Below, in pieces: positions 28,598 through 35,980 of a stretch of 64,000 nt of DNA (position 1 is its first letter; every line of letters begins with the position of its first letter). This DNA comes from Pseudoalteromonas rubra (GTDB taxonomy: Bacteria; Pseudomonadota; Gammaproteobacteria; Enterobacterales; Alteromonadaceae): positions 62,001-126,000 of the forward strand of contig NZ_PNCI01000007.1 in the NCBI RefSeq assembly GCF_005887095.1. Direction: 5' to 3'. The notes beneath the pieces are model-generated. The model was given only the letters and a program-made list of their open reading frames with translations. It was not told the DNA's origin and searched no databases. The translations under genes and the position numbers were made by a program.

Positions 28598-29122
28598 ATG
28601 TTCAAAAAATGTGATTACGTTGTATTGGATACGGAGACTACTGGATTAGATTCAGATGCACGCATTTGTGAAATATCCATTATTGATATGTCTGGCAATG
28701 TTCTGCTGGATACGTTGATAAATCCTGAAATCGAAATTCCATCAGAGGCCATTGCCATTCACGGTATTACTAACGAGATGGTTGCTCATGCGCCTGTTAT
28801 CCAGTCTGTTCTGAACGAAATCAAATCAGCTATCTCAGGCAAAATCCTCGCTATTTACAATGCGGATTATGACATTCGTCTGTTAAATCAGTCGCTTGAG
28901 GGGGGTTTGTGGGACACGTCTGATTGCTCATATTGCGTCATGCACAATTATGCAGAGTACTACGGTGAAATTGGTCCCTATGGTGATTACAAATGGCAGC
29001 GTCTGGTTAATGCCTGTTATCAGCAGGGTGTTGATACATCTGATTGTGTTGCTCACAGGGCATTGGGTGATTGCCAGATGACGCGTTTGTTGATGGTTGA
29101 ATTCATGGAATTTGCAGGCTGA
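28598..29122 (+). CDS. Phage DEDD-type 3'-5' exonuclease (DnaQ-like)
   Basis: 174 residues. Exo I VLDTETTGLD (catalytic Asp and Glu, about residues 9-18), Exo II region YNADYDIRLLNQSL (Asp), and Exo III DCVAHRALGDCQMT (H...D of DEDDh type). The start at 28598 is set by AAGGA nine bases upstream. The frame extends further upstream only from a TTG. It is the first early gene of the phage and its stop overlaps the next start (TGATG). Exonucleases of this kind are not part of the standard CTXphi or Ff gene set. A role in strand processing or in restricting host or rival DNA is possible but unproven. Confidence 0.85.
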   Translation: MFKKCDYVVLDTETTGLDSDARICEISIIDMSGNVLLDTLINPEIEIPSEAIAIHGITNEMVAHAPVIQSVLNEIKSAISGKILAIYNADYDIRLLNQSLEGGLWDTSDCSYCVMHNYAEYYGEIGPYGDYKWQRLVNACYQQGVDTSDCVAHRALGDCQMTRLLMVEFMEFAG

Positions 29123-29316
29123 TGGTTGTTTATTTCGAAAATAATCATCAGGCAGGGGTTCAGGTGACCTATGACCACCCAGAGTATGGGCGTCAATATG
29201 ATTTTTTCGAAAACATGTATTTATTCAATGCATGGTTGAGCCATGAATATGATTGTCAGTCCATTGAAATAACTGACGAAAATTATCCTCAGTTGGTACA
29301 GCAGGGAGTGATTTAG
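29122..29316 (+). CDS. Phage hypothetical protein, 64 residues
   Basis: Acidic protein rich in aromatic residues (FENNHQAGVQVTYDHPEYGR). Not recognised. The start overlaps the exonuclease stop (TGATG) and the stop directly precedes the rep ATG, so it is translated between the two as part of the early operon. The context suggests a helper of replication or of the exonuclease, by inference only. Confidence 0.7.
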   Translation: MVVYFENNHQAGVQVTYDHPEYGRQYDFFENMYLFNAWLSHEYDCQSIEITDENYPQLVQQGVI

Positions 29317-30477
29317 ATGTACGGTCCTACTCAAACCAGTGAGTTAGCGTCCAAAATGATTAAAAATCGTTTGGACCGCACACGTAAAAATGAACAAAAT
29401 CAGGTAGGTATCGACCATCTGGCGTTTACGTTCAAATTGGCTGATTTGCGTTACTGTTCGCGTGCCGGTTATCTCAAATCTAAACAGACTGACCACCTGT
29501 GGCCGTCCCATCCAGACATTAAATCCGAGTGTAATTATCACGGTCTCAGCCATGAAAAAACCATGGCTCTAATCGAGACCGAAAAACAACGCATTGCGAC
29601 GTTAATGTCTGATTTTTATCTAAAAACCCTTCATGTTTTTTGCCGTGAGATTCTCGGTTTTAATCTGTCAGCCCCTCGTGACAGGGGGTTCCATGGTTAT
29701 CAAAACAGCATGAATCTGGTTACCCATGAGGGTACGCAAATCGGGTTTGTTGGTATTGGTGGTCAGCGCGATACCTGCTACATCCAGATATCAGGCGAGG
29801 GGTGCAAACACCTCTGGTCACACACAACGCCGTTTGTACTGCATCATTGGTTATCAAATGTATTGCAAATCAGATACCTAGCGCGTGTCGATTTGGCCTA
29901 TGACTGTTATGACGGCAATTTTGATTGCAAATATGCTGAGACCGCATTTTATGACAATGCGTTCGCTCGCTCTGGTGGTGGCCGCAGCCCCACAATGTCC
30001 CCTCGGCATAGTGTTGATATTAATGGGGTTTACGATGTCGAAATGGTGACGTTTGGTAAACGGACCAGCCCTGTATTTTGGCGTATTTACAATAAAAAAT
30101 TAGAGCAGGGTATACAGGCTGATTGTGTTTGGTATCGAAACGAGGTCGAGCTGAAAAAATACCCTGTAGAGACATTATTAAATCCTGATGCTGCATTTGC
30201 GGGTTTGTGTAGATTTGCGCAATCCATGATAGAGGCTGAGGGTATTAACACCACTGTATCCCCTCGAAAATCTGAGGCTGCAACTGATTTAGCCTCTCGC
30301 GCTCGCTGGGTGCGTCGCATGTGTGGCAAGGCGTTGTCTGAAATTCTGGAAATGACCGCTGGCGATATTCAGCAGGCGCTCGGTTATTTAATACCCGATG
30401 AATATATAACAGGTAAATCACTCGATTTGCCTAATACATACAAACAAATATTAACGGAACAATTTAGGAGCATTTAA
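29317..30477 (+). CDS. Replication initiation protein (Rep_trans / RstA-like)
   Basis: 386-residue nicking initiator of rolling-circle replication for the phage. It matches the Rep_trans/phage X family seen in CTXphi RstA: RYLARVDLAYDCYDG (about 188-202), ETAFYDNAFARSGGGRSP, FWRIYNKKLEQG and VWYRNEVELKKYP. AGGGAG ribosome binding site lies inside the end of the preceding gene. It is followed 2 bp later by the ssDNA-binding-type gene. The nicking site is probably in the noncoding region 27371-28212. Confidence 0.9.
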   Translation: MYGPTQTSELASKMIKNRLDRTRKNEQNQVGIDHLAFTFKLADLRYCSRAGYLKSKQTDHLWPSHPDIKSECNYHGLSHEKTMALIETEKQRIATLMSDFYLKTLHVFCREILGFNLSAPRDRGFHGYQNSMNLVTHEGTQIGFVGIGGQRDTCYIQISGEGCKHLWSHTTPFVLHHWLSNVLQIRYLARVDLAYDCYDGNFDCKYAETAFYDNAFARSGGGRSPTMSPRHSVDINGVYDVEMVTFGKRTSPVFWRIYNKKLEQGIQADCVWYRNEVELKKYPVETLLNPDAAFAGLCRFAQSMIEAEGINTTVSPRKSEAATDLASRARWVRRMCGKALSEILEMTAGDIQQALGYLIPDEYITGKSLDLPNTYKQILTEQFRSI

Positions 30478-30479
30478 AC

Positions 30480-30833
30480 ATGGCTATTGTTATTGCAGGC
30501 ATTGGCATTACATCATTTCCGCAGTCTAAAAACCCAGATGTGGAAAATGCGGAATTAGAGGTTTTATATCCGTTTGAGTCGGTTGATAGTCCGAAATTCA
30601 AGCGCAAATCCGCGGGTAAAACGACGGACACGCCGTTTAATAAAAAACCTATACAGATTAACGTAGCGTATGCGCATTTATTGATTGATACGGGCGCATT
30701 TGTTTCGGACCGTGAATACGATTTGAAATTTGCGTTTAATTCGGAAACGTTTGAGAACGAGGTTGTCGAGCTAATACCTGTTGATGCTGATTTAAAACAG
30801 CATTTCAAACATTCTCTGGGTGGGCATAAATAA
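30480..30833 (+). CDS. Phage ssDNA-binding / RstB-like protein (DUF1293 type)
   Basis: 117 residues, position of gene V in Ff phages and rstB in CTXphi. N-terminal MAIVIAGIGITSFPQSKNP is characteristic of inovirus DUF1293 proteins, followed by a beta-rich body and NVAYAHLLIDTGAFVSDREY. Such proteins bind the single-stranded genome before packaging, and RstB is also needed for CTXphi integration. AGGAG site, 2 bp after rep. Confidence 0.65.
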   Translation: MAIVIAGIGITSFPQSKNPDVENAELEVLYPFESVDSPKFKRKSAGKTTDTPFNKKPIQINVAYAHLLIDTGAFVSDREYDLKFAFNSETFENEVVELIPVDADLKQHFKHSLGGHK

Positions 30834-30834
30834 A

Positions 30835-31071
30835 ATGCAATGTATTTATTTGAGAGCTGACGGCACTGTTAGCGCAACATCAGAAACGCTGGAGCAGTGC
30901 ACGGGTTATGTGTTGGTTCCGGCTGCTGATGCGCAGGCATTAACGGCCAGCTATCAAATAACCAGTCTCGGTATAACTGAGGCGTTTACATGGGGCTTTG
31001 GTGTCGTGGTGATGCTGGGGTTCTTGAGTTATAAGGTCCGAGCCGCTCGGGCTGTTATTAAAATGATTTAA
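30835..31071 (+). CDS. Small phage membrane protein, 78 residues
   Basis: One membrane helix near the C-terminus (WGFGVVVMLGFLSYKV) followed by a basic tail (RAARAVIKMI). The N-terminal part MQCIYLRADGTVSATSETLE has a Cys pair (C3, C23). ATG at 30835 with GGGTGGG upstream; a GTG at 30820 is an alternative start. It lies between the ssDNA-binding protein and the major coat gene, where Ff phages encode pVII and pIX. Probably a minor virion or assembly protein. Confidence 0.7.
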   Translation: MQCIYLRADGTVSATSETLEQCTGYVLVPAADAQALTASYQITSLGITEAFTWGFGVVVMLGFLSYKVRAARAVIKMI

Positions 31072-31099
31072 TTAAACTAAATAAATTGGAGAATATATT

Positions 31100-31234
31100 A
31101 TGGCTGATATTTTTGCTGCTGTTGATTTGTCTACTGTCGCGACGTTTATTGGTGCCACTGGTGTCGCAATCGTGGGAATTACCATGGCGCTGAAAGGTAT
31201 TCAATTAGCGAAACGTGCTGTTCGCGCGGCCTAA
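31100..31234 (+). CDS. Major coat protein (pVIII-like), 44 residues
   Basis: Very short gene with GGAG site and a clear start at 31100 (MADIFAAVDLSTVATFIGAT). Layout acidic N-terminus (D3, D9), hydrophobic centre (FIGATGVAIVGITMAL), basic C-terminus (KRAVRAA), which is the major coat pattern. No cleavable signal peptide is seen, which recalls the 44-residue Pf3 coat protein that is made without a leader. Confidence 0.8.
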   Translation: MADIFAAVDLSTVATFIGATGVAIVGITMALKGIQLAKRAVRAA

Positions 31235-31239
31235 TCGGA

Positions 31240-31335
31240 ATGGGCGGTTTAATAGCCGCCCTCATCTATACGATTATAGCGATGATGGGGGCGTTAACTG
31301 GATTTATAGTCTGTAAAAATTTTGGCTGGGGGTAA
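31240..31335 (+). CDS. Minor coat-like membrane peptide, 31 residues
   Basis: Starts 5 bp after the coat stop and ends 6 bp before the pIII-like gene (MGGLIAALIYTIIAMMGALT, then FIVCKNFGWG). Almost wholly hydrophobic, the size of pVII (33) and pIX (32) of Ff phages. It has no ribosome binding site of its own beyond the coat gene's end (GGCCTAATCGGA), so it may be translated by coupling. Function assigned from size and position. Confidence 0.55.
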   Translation: MGGLIAALIYTIIAMMGALTGFIVCKNFGWG

Positions 31336-31341
31336 TAACCA

Positions 31342-33141
31342 GTGTTTGTTAAATATATATTGGCGCTGTTTAGCGCCATTTTTGTTTGTGGTGTATTTGC
31401 ATTTGACCCATCACATAGAGACCCTGATAGAACTCAGGAGTCGAGAGGTTTATGTCAGACAGGTAAATATAATGAGGCGTGGGTTAATATGGCCACGTGT
31501 AAATCTAACGCAGAGCAGGCATATGCGCCGAAAAAAAACGGCGATGTGTCATATAAAATGTTTCATTATCGTGAGGCGCCTGATGAGAATCAATTTCACC
31601 TTTGGGCCACTGCTGCGGGGCAGGTTGGGTGTGACCCTGATAATGGGTGTAACTGGGAGGCGTATGAGGTGCGTCTCGGGTTTTATCGTCCTGATGAGTA
31701 TATTGAGACACGAACCTGCCCGCCAGAGGATGACCCCAGATTTACTCGTCTGTATGTTGATGTTAATGGCGATGAGCGTTGTGGGCTACCTAACGTTGAC
31801 GAAAATTGTCCTATGCCGTCTGAGTCTGACCAGCTCACGTTTAGTGCTGATAAACGGTCGCGGTGTTTTGAAAATCCTGACGGCACTATCTGCAAATATA
31901 ATCCCAGTCAAAACGGCTCATTTTTAATTAGTGACCATTATAACGGTCAGGAATGGACGCAGTGTGGCAATGATGGTCCTGATAAAACTGAGCCTGAGGA
32001 GCCATTCAACCTCCCCAAATTGGATGATGTAGAAAAAAATGGCAGGAACCAAACAGGCGCCCCAGAACAGAATGAGGGTGATGGTAGTGAGTCAGGATTG
32101 GAAATCGACGCATTAAACAAAATAAATAAAAATTTGGCTGCTGTGATAGATAATCAAAACAGCGGCTATGAAAACATGTATAAAATGCTGGAAAATATAC
32201 ACCTAGATAATGATGACCAATTTAGATTGGTTGAGCAGTCGAATGAATATTTATTTAGGATTCAGAGGGCAAATGAAAAAACCATCGATAACACCAAATT
32301 AATCGTTGATGAGTTGCGGGATAAATCTGCTGAGGAGGCCGTTATATCGTCTCTGGATGCCACGCGCGGTACGCTGGAGGCTCAGTTGGATGGCGTTATT
32401 TCTGCTGTTGAAATGACTGGAGAGGACCAGTCTGAAATGGTCTCCCTGCTGGGTGAGGTTGTTGATGGTGTTGACGCGTTGGTTGTGGGTGTTGAGGATG
32501 CGAACGCAGCAATTTTAGGCGTTGGCGAGACAGTTGGCACCATTAAAACCATTATCGATACTGATGACAATGGCGGTGGTCAGCCGTGTACTGGGCCTGA
32601 CTGTGAGCCGTGTACTGGGCCGGATTGCGACCCTGAGCCATGCGTCGGTGCGGATTGTGAACCTGAGCCATGTACTGGCCCTGATTGTGAGCCATGCACG
32701 GGAGATGATTGTGAGCCTGAGCCGTGTACTGGGCCTGATTGCGAGCCATGCACGGGAGATGATTGTGAGCCTGAGCCGTGTACTGGGCCTGATTGTGAGC
32801 CGTGTGATTCGCCTGATTGCCTCCCTGATTTCGGTGTTTTCGACCCAGCTAAATCAGCGTCGTTTTGGGAATCGAGTTACCCAGATGGATTGCCTGGCAT
32901 ATGGTCTGAAAAATCAGAGTTGCTATCAAATACACCTGCCATTTCGTTTTTAGATAAATTCAAATTTAATACGTCAGGTGGTGCGCCCAGCTCACCTAAT
33001 TGGTGTTTTAATCTGGGCAGAAACATGAATTTTGGGTGTGTCGAACTGGTTGTGATATCGCCGCCTGTGTTGGCATTTATACGTATCTGTATATTGATAA
33101 CGGCTGTGTTTACCTGTCGCCGTATAATATTTGGGGGTTAA
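31342..33141 (+). CDS. Phage adsorption protein (pIII-like) with Cys-rich repeats
   Basis: 599 residues, GTG start with a GGGGG site. Signal peptide (YILALFSAIFVCGVFAF, cleavage near residue 21), large N-terminal region with paired cysteines (receptor binding by analogy), helical middle (about 250-400, KINKNLAAVIDNQNSGYENM), then a run of CTGPDCEP-type repeats (about 414-495), a small C-terminal domain and a C-terminal membrane anchor (PPVLAFIRICILITAVFTC). Same position as pIII/OrfU. The repeats take the place of the glycine-rich linkers of Ff pIII. Host receptor unknown, probably a pilus. Confidence 0.85.
   Translation: MFVKYILALFSAIFVCGVFAFDPSHRDPDRTQESRGLCQTGKYNEAWVNMATCKSNAEQAYAPKKNGDVSYKMFHYREAPDENQFHLWATAAGQVGCDPDNGCNWEAYEVRLGFYRPDEYIETRTCPPEDDPRFTRLYVDVNGDERCGLPNVDENCPMPSESDQLTFSADKRSRCFENPDGTICKYNPSQNGSFLISDHYNGQEWTQCGNDGPDKTEPEEPFNLPKLDDVEKNGRNQTGAPEQNEGDGSESGLEIDALNKINKNLAAVIDNQNSGYENMYKMLENIHLDNDDQFRLVEQSNEYLFRIQRANEKTIDNTKLIVDELRDKSAEEAVISSLDATRGTLEAQLDGVISAVEMTGEDQSEMVSLLGEVVDGVDALVVGVEDANAAILGVGETVGTIKTIIDTDDNGGGQPCTGPDCEPCTGPDCDPEPCVGADCEPEPCTGPDCEPCTGDDCEPEPCTGPDCEPCTGDDCEPEPCTGPDCEPCDSPDCLPDFGVFDPAKSASFWESSYPDGLPGIWSEKSELLSNTPAISFLDKFKFNTSGGAPSSPNWCFNLGRNMNFGCVELVVISPPVLAFIRICILITAVFTCRRIIFGG
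32580..32824 (+). repeat. Tandem repeats encoding CTGPDCEP / CTGDDCEPEP
   Basis: Imperfect 24- to 30-bp units with the core TGTACTGGGCCTGATTG recur about eight times. They encode CxGxDCxPEPC units of the pIII-like protein. The last two full units are nearly identical at DNA level (for example GAGCCATGCACGGGAGATG twice), indicating recent duplication. Confidence 0.85.
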
Positions 33142-33142
33142 T

Positions 33143-33460
33143 ATGTTGGAATGGTTAGCTAAAACGTGGGTTGATTTTCAGCAATTTTTATATTCGATAT
33201 TATTAACCCTATTGGATGCATTAAAGGATTTGTTTTATTTTATTTTTGAAATATTTATGGATTTGGTTGTTGTTATTTTGGAGGGTATGGGTGCCCTGTT
33301 TGAGGGGTTGGATATATCCGGTTATATAAATGGCATACCGCCAAATGTTGCATACTATATGGGTGCTGTTGGTCTGGGTGAGGCCACTGGCATGATAATC
33401 ACCTCATTAACAATTAGATTTATGTTGCAATTGGTGCCGTTTACGAGATTAGGGAGTTAA
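33143..33460 (+). CDS. Phage minor coat protein pVI-like (DUF2523 type)
   Basis: 105-residue membrane protein with three hydrophobic segments (about 15-33, 35-52, 78-95). ATG at 33143 with GGGGG upstream. A TTG at 33131 overlaps the previous gene and is less likely. It sits between the pIII-like and Zot genes exactly as gene VI in Ff phages and ace in CTXphi. pVI-type proteins cap the virion end together with pIII. Confidence 0.8.
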   Translation: MLEWLAKTWVDFQQFLYSILLTLLDALKDLFYFIFEIFMDLVVVILEGMGALFEGLDISGYINGIPPNVAYYMGAVGLGEATGMIITSLTIRFMLQLVPFTRLGS

Positions 33461-33462
33461 AC

Positions 33463-34623
33463 ATGATTTACGGAGTGTCAGGTAAAACAGGTGGTGGTAA
33501 ATCCTATGAGTGTGTTGTTAATCACATCATACCTATGATAACCAAACAAAAACGGAAAATCGTTACCAATATACCGTTGGAGTTGGATGTTTTTAGGGCC
33601 GTTTATGGCGATGAAATTGTCGATTTAATCGAGGTGATTGATGGTCAGTTTCATAATTATGGCGGTCAGCGTCCATTTTCCAAACGAGAGCATTATATAC
33701 AGTATGAGAACTGGCAGAATGAGCAGGGTAATCGGGTTGCGTTTTTTATTGATGAGGCGCATCTGGCGATGCCATCTGGTTCGACCGATAAATCGCTCTC
33801 TGAATTTTATGACATGCACCGTCATTATGGGTTTGATATTTATTTGATAACTCAGAATTTCAGAAAAATCGAACGTAACATACGTGATTTGATTGGTACG
33901 CATTATCGTTGTATTAAAAAGTCATTTGTTGGTGAGAACGATAAATACATACGAAAAATACACAGCTCTGCGAGTTGCTCAAACTCTACTGTTGTGCATA
34001 CTGAGGAGCGTGCATATGACCCTAAATATTTTTCGTTTTATAAATCGCATACAAAATCAGGCGTTGCTGTTGATGAAACTACCGCATCAGATACAAAAAA
34101 ATGGTGGCAGAATGGTTTTGTTATTGGTGGGGCGGCTATGCTGGTTTTGTCGTTTGGGTTGGGTGTTGCTGGCGTGTCCGCTGATGACAAAACGAACGAT
34201 AAACCACCAATTAAAACACCTGTTGAAAAACCATCATCAGAGTTAAATGCTGGTCCTGATAATCATTCTCAGCAAAAAAATAATGGTGTCCAGGTCGCTA
34301 GTGAGCCAGTTAGTTTTTCTGGTAAACACCCATATTATCGGGTTGATTTACATATTAGCGGGTTTGCGGAATATACTGACGAATACGCGAGAATAGTTCG
34401 CACGTATCATATTAGCGCCAGTCAAAACGGTCAGCATATGTTTCAAATGGATTTGCGTGATTTAGCGCTGGCGGGTTATCGCACCATTGTCCATAATCGT
34501 TGCTCTATACAAATCCAGTTTGGTGATAGTTATGCAGACTGGATAACCTGCGATGCACCAAAAATCGAAATGATGCCGCAGGACAATATGCCCAGTGTTG
34601 ATGATTCAATGGGGGCTGAGTAA
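33463..34623 (+). CDS. zot: Zot-family assembly ATPase (pI-like)
   Basis: 386-residue inner-membrane ATPase that drives virion extrusion. Walker A GKTGGGKS (residues 7-14), Walker B VAFFIDEAHLAMP (about 98-110), the typical DMHRHYGFDIYLITQNFRKI, and one membrane helix (about 222-245, VIGGAAMLVLSFGLGVAGV) followed by a periplasmic part. GGGAG site. Only Zot proteins of some Vibrio phages act as enterotoxins. The periplasmic region here does not let me claim this. Confidence 0.93.
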   Translation: MIYGVSGKTGGGKSYECVVNHIIPMITKQKRKIVTNIPLELDVFRAVYGDEIVDLIEVIDGQFHNYGGQRPFSKREHYIQYENWQNEQGNRVAFFIDEAHLAMPSGSTDKSLSEFYDMHRHYGFDIYLITQNFRKIERNIRDLIGTHYRCIKKSFVGENDKYIRKIHSSASCSNSTVVHTEERAYDPKYFSFYKSHTKSGVAVDETTASDTKKWWQNGFVIGGAAMLVLSFGLGVAGVSADDKTNDKPPIKTPVEKPSSELNAGPDNHSQQKNNGVQVASEPVSFSGKHPYYRVDLHISGFAEYTDEYARIVRTYHISASQNGQHMFQMDLRDLALAGYRTIVHNRCSIQIQFGDSYADWITCDAPKIEMMPQDNMPSVDDSMGAE

Positions 34624-34624
34624 A

Positions 34625-34846
34625 ATGCAATCAGACGATAGGTCACTGGTGACCAAAAAACTGACTAAAAACCAGCGCTATGAGCAAAAAATGAAATCAC
34701 AGGGTTTGGTTAAACGGACGGTCTGGATACCAGAGTCGCAGGAAATCGAAATCAAACAGATGATTGAGTTTATGATAAAAAATCCGGGACATATACCGGC
34801 GCAGGTCCGCAATATTAAAACAGGTCGATTTAAAAAAATTGACTGA
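34625..34846 (+). CDS. Phage small basic protein at the right end
   Basis: 73 residues, ATG at 34625 one base after the zot stop, with GGGGGCTGAG upstream. Charged and helical, with many Lys/Arg (VTKKLTKNQRYEQKMKSQG) and RTVWIPESQEIEIKQMIEFM, which recalls short proteins of unknown role in plasmids and phages that may bind DNA. It ends 21 bp before the right Xer site. Function unknown. Confidence 0.7.
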   Translation: MQSDDRSLVTKKLTKNQRYEQKMKSQGLVKRTVWIPESQEIEIKQMIEFMIKNPGHIPAQVRNIKTGRFKKID

Positions 34847-34862
34847 CTCCGGCCGATAGCCA

Positions 34863-34890
34863 ATATCCTATAATTCATATTATGTTAAAT
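34863..34890 (+). other. dif-like site at the right prophage end (attR)
   Basis: Arms ATATCCTATAA (XerC, 34863-34873) and TTATGTTAAAT (XerD, 34880-34890, identical to the E. coli dif arm) separated by TTCATA. This is a complete 28-bp dif architecture. The XerC arm should derive from phage and the rest from the chromosome. The uninterrupted host dif would then read ACTTCCTATAA, TTCATA, TTATGTTAAAT. Confidence 0.85.
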
Positions 34891-34958
34891 GCTATATCTG
34901 TGACAAGTTTACAGTTAATGACTAAGCTTATGCTAACAAATCTAAGAGTCTGTCTACA

Positions 34959-35879
34959 ATGCCGTATGCTTTGTCGTTATATCTTTGTCTAATTTTGCTC
35001 TACCCGTTTAAGAGCTTAGCGAATACACCAGAAGTGAGCGTTACGTATCGCGACTATAAAGGCACTCATACCGTGTCAGGTAAAAAAATCAGTGACCATA
35101 CCTTTCGTTACAATATTCAAGCTGACAAACAAATTCAGGTCACTACTTTAGAATGGCAACCCTATATTGGTTTGAGCTTGTGCAAGCAAGGATGGGTCAT
35201 GCAGGCCACGATTGCCTTGCTTCACAGTCAGGGCTATGGCGCAACTGTGACTTTTTACCCCTGGGCGCGTGCTGTAGCGTATGCAGAAAATGGAAAAGTA
35301 GATTTGCTGGTACCTGAGTATTTCATTGAGCCTGAATCGCCATCGGATACATTTCCAGGTACACGCCGATTAGATCATCTCACTCTCACAGAGGCATTTG
35401 GATGGGGTCCGATCGCGCTGTACAAACGCAAGGACTATAACACGGACCACTTTACCAGTTTGGCTGCACTTGCTGATGAACGCATTGGCGTGGTCCGTGG
35501 CTATCAAAATACGCCGGAGTTTGACCGACTTATGGATGCTGGTAAGTTCAACGTCATGGAAGCCGTTGATGATGCGCACAACATTAGGCTATTGATGGCT
35601 GGACGCGTCAACCTTATTGTTGGCGATCCGGAAGTTATCAAGATGGAAATTGCGTCTTTTGCGCACCATAGCAATATCGAATTGGCGACTATGGCTCAGG
35701 ATTTGGTGATGGTTGAACCCATTTTACAGATGAACGGGCTGTTTTTCGCCGTTTCAAAGCACAATAAGTACGGTAAAACCCTGGTTATTGAGCTCAATCG
35801 GGCGATCGCTGAGTTTAAAAAGCACGGCATTCTGGACGAGATCAAATACAACACTGACAATAGTTGCAATAAACAGTAA
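34959..35879 (+). CDS. Periplasmic substrate-binding protein, family 3-like
   Basis: 306 residues with a signal peptide (LCLILLYPFKSLA, cleavage near 21) and the two-lobed SBP_bac_3 pattern: TTLEWQPYIG, GYGATVTFYPWARAVAYAENGKVDLLVPEY, ALADERIGVVRGYQNTPEFDRL and NLIVGDPEVIKMEI. No permease or ATPase gene lies beside it, as is common for the many orphan proteins of this type in Pseudoalteromonas and Shewanella, so the ligand is open. It is the first chromosomal gene right of dif. Confidence 0.83.
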   Translation: MPYALSLYLCLILLYPFKSLANTPEVSVTYRDYKGTHTVSGKKISDHTFRYNIQADKQIQVTTLEWQPYIGLSLCKQGWVMQATIALLHSQGYGATVTFYPWARAVAYAENGKVDLLVPEYFIEPESPSDTFPGTRRLDHLTLTEAFGWGPIALYKRKDYNTDHFTSLAALADERIGVVRGYQNTPEFDRLMDAGKFNVMEAVDDAHNIRLLMAGRVNLIVGDPEVIKMEIASFAHHSNIELATMAQDLVMVEPILQMNGLFFAVSKHNKYGKTLVIELNRAIAEFKKHGILDEIKYNTDNSCNKQ

Positions 35880-35980
35880 CTATTGACAGCGGAAAAAGCA
35901 CAAGCGCCCTGCTGCTCACTGGCCGATTTCACACGCACATGTTAAGGTTGAAGTCAGATGATCCATACAATGAGCATAAT

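Larger units (their letters stand above)
27371..34873 (+). mobile_element. Filamentous (Inoviridae-type) prophage integrated at dif
   Basis: A 7.5-kb element between two Xer sites, with the order regulators, exonuclease, Rep, ssDNA-binding protein, small coat proteins, pIII-like, pVI-like, Zot and a small final gene. This is the CTXphi/Ff morphogenetic order. Boundaries are set at the XerC cleavage point right after CCTATAA on each side (27370/27371 and 34873/34874). No integrase, transposase or secretin gene is present. All structural genes face plus. Genes are tightly packed with good ribosome binding sites and no frameshift was seen, so it may be active. Confidence 0.9.

Noticed and set aside
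31322..31927. 201-codon frame overlapping the pIII-like gene
   Set aside because: It is in another frame of the gene with a signal peptide, Cys repeats and good start, and has no family similarity.
32522..32953. 143-codon repetitive frame in the Cys-repeat region
   Set aside because: An alternate frame of the repeat DNA; the SHVLGLIVSHAREM-like pattern is a by-product of the repeats.
33463..34623. Zot as a toxin
   Set aside because: The ATPase/assembly domain is general to filamentous phages; no toxin activity can be claimed from sequence.
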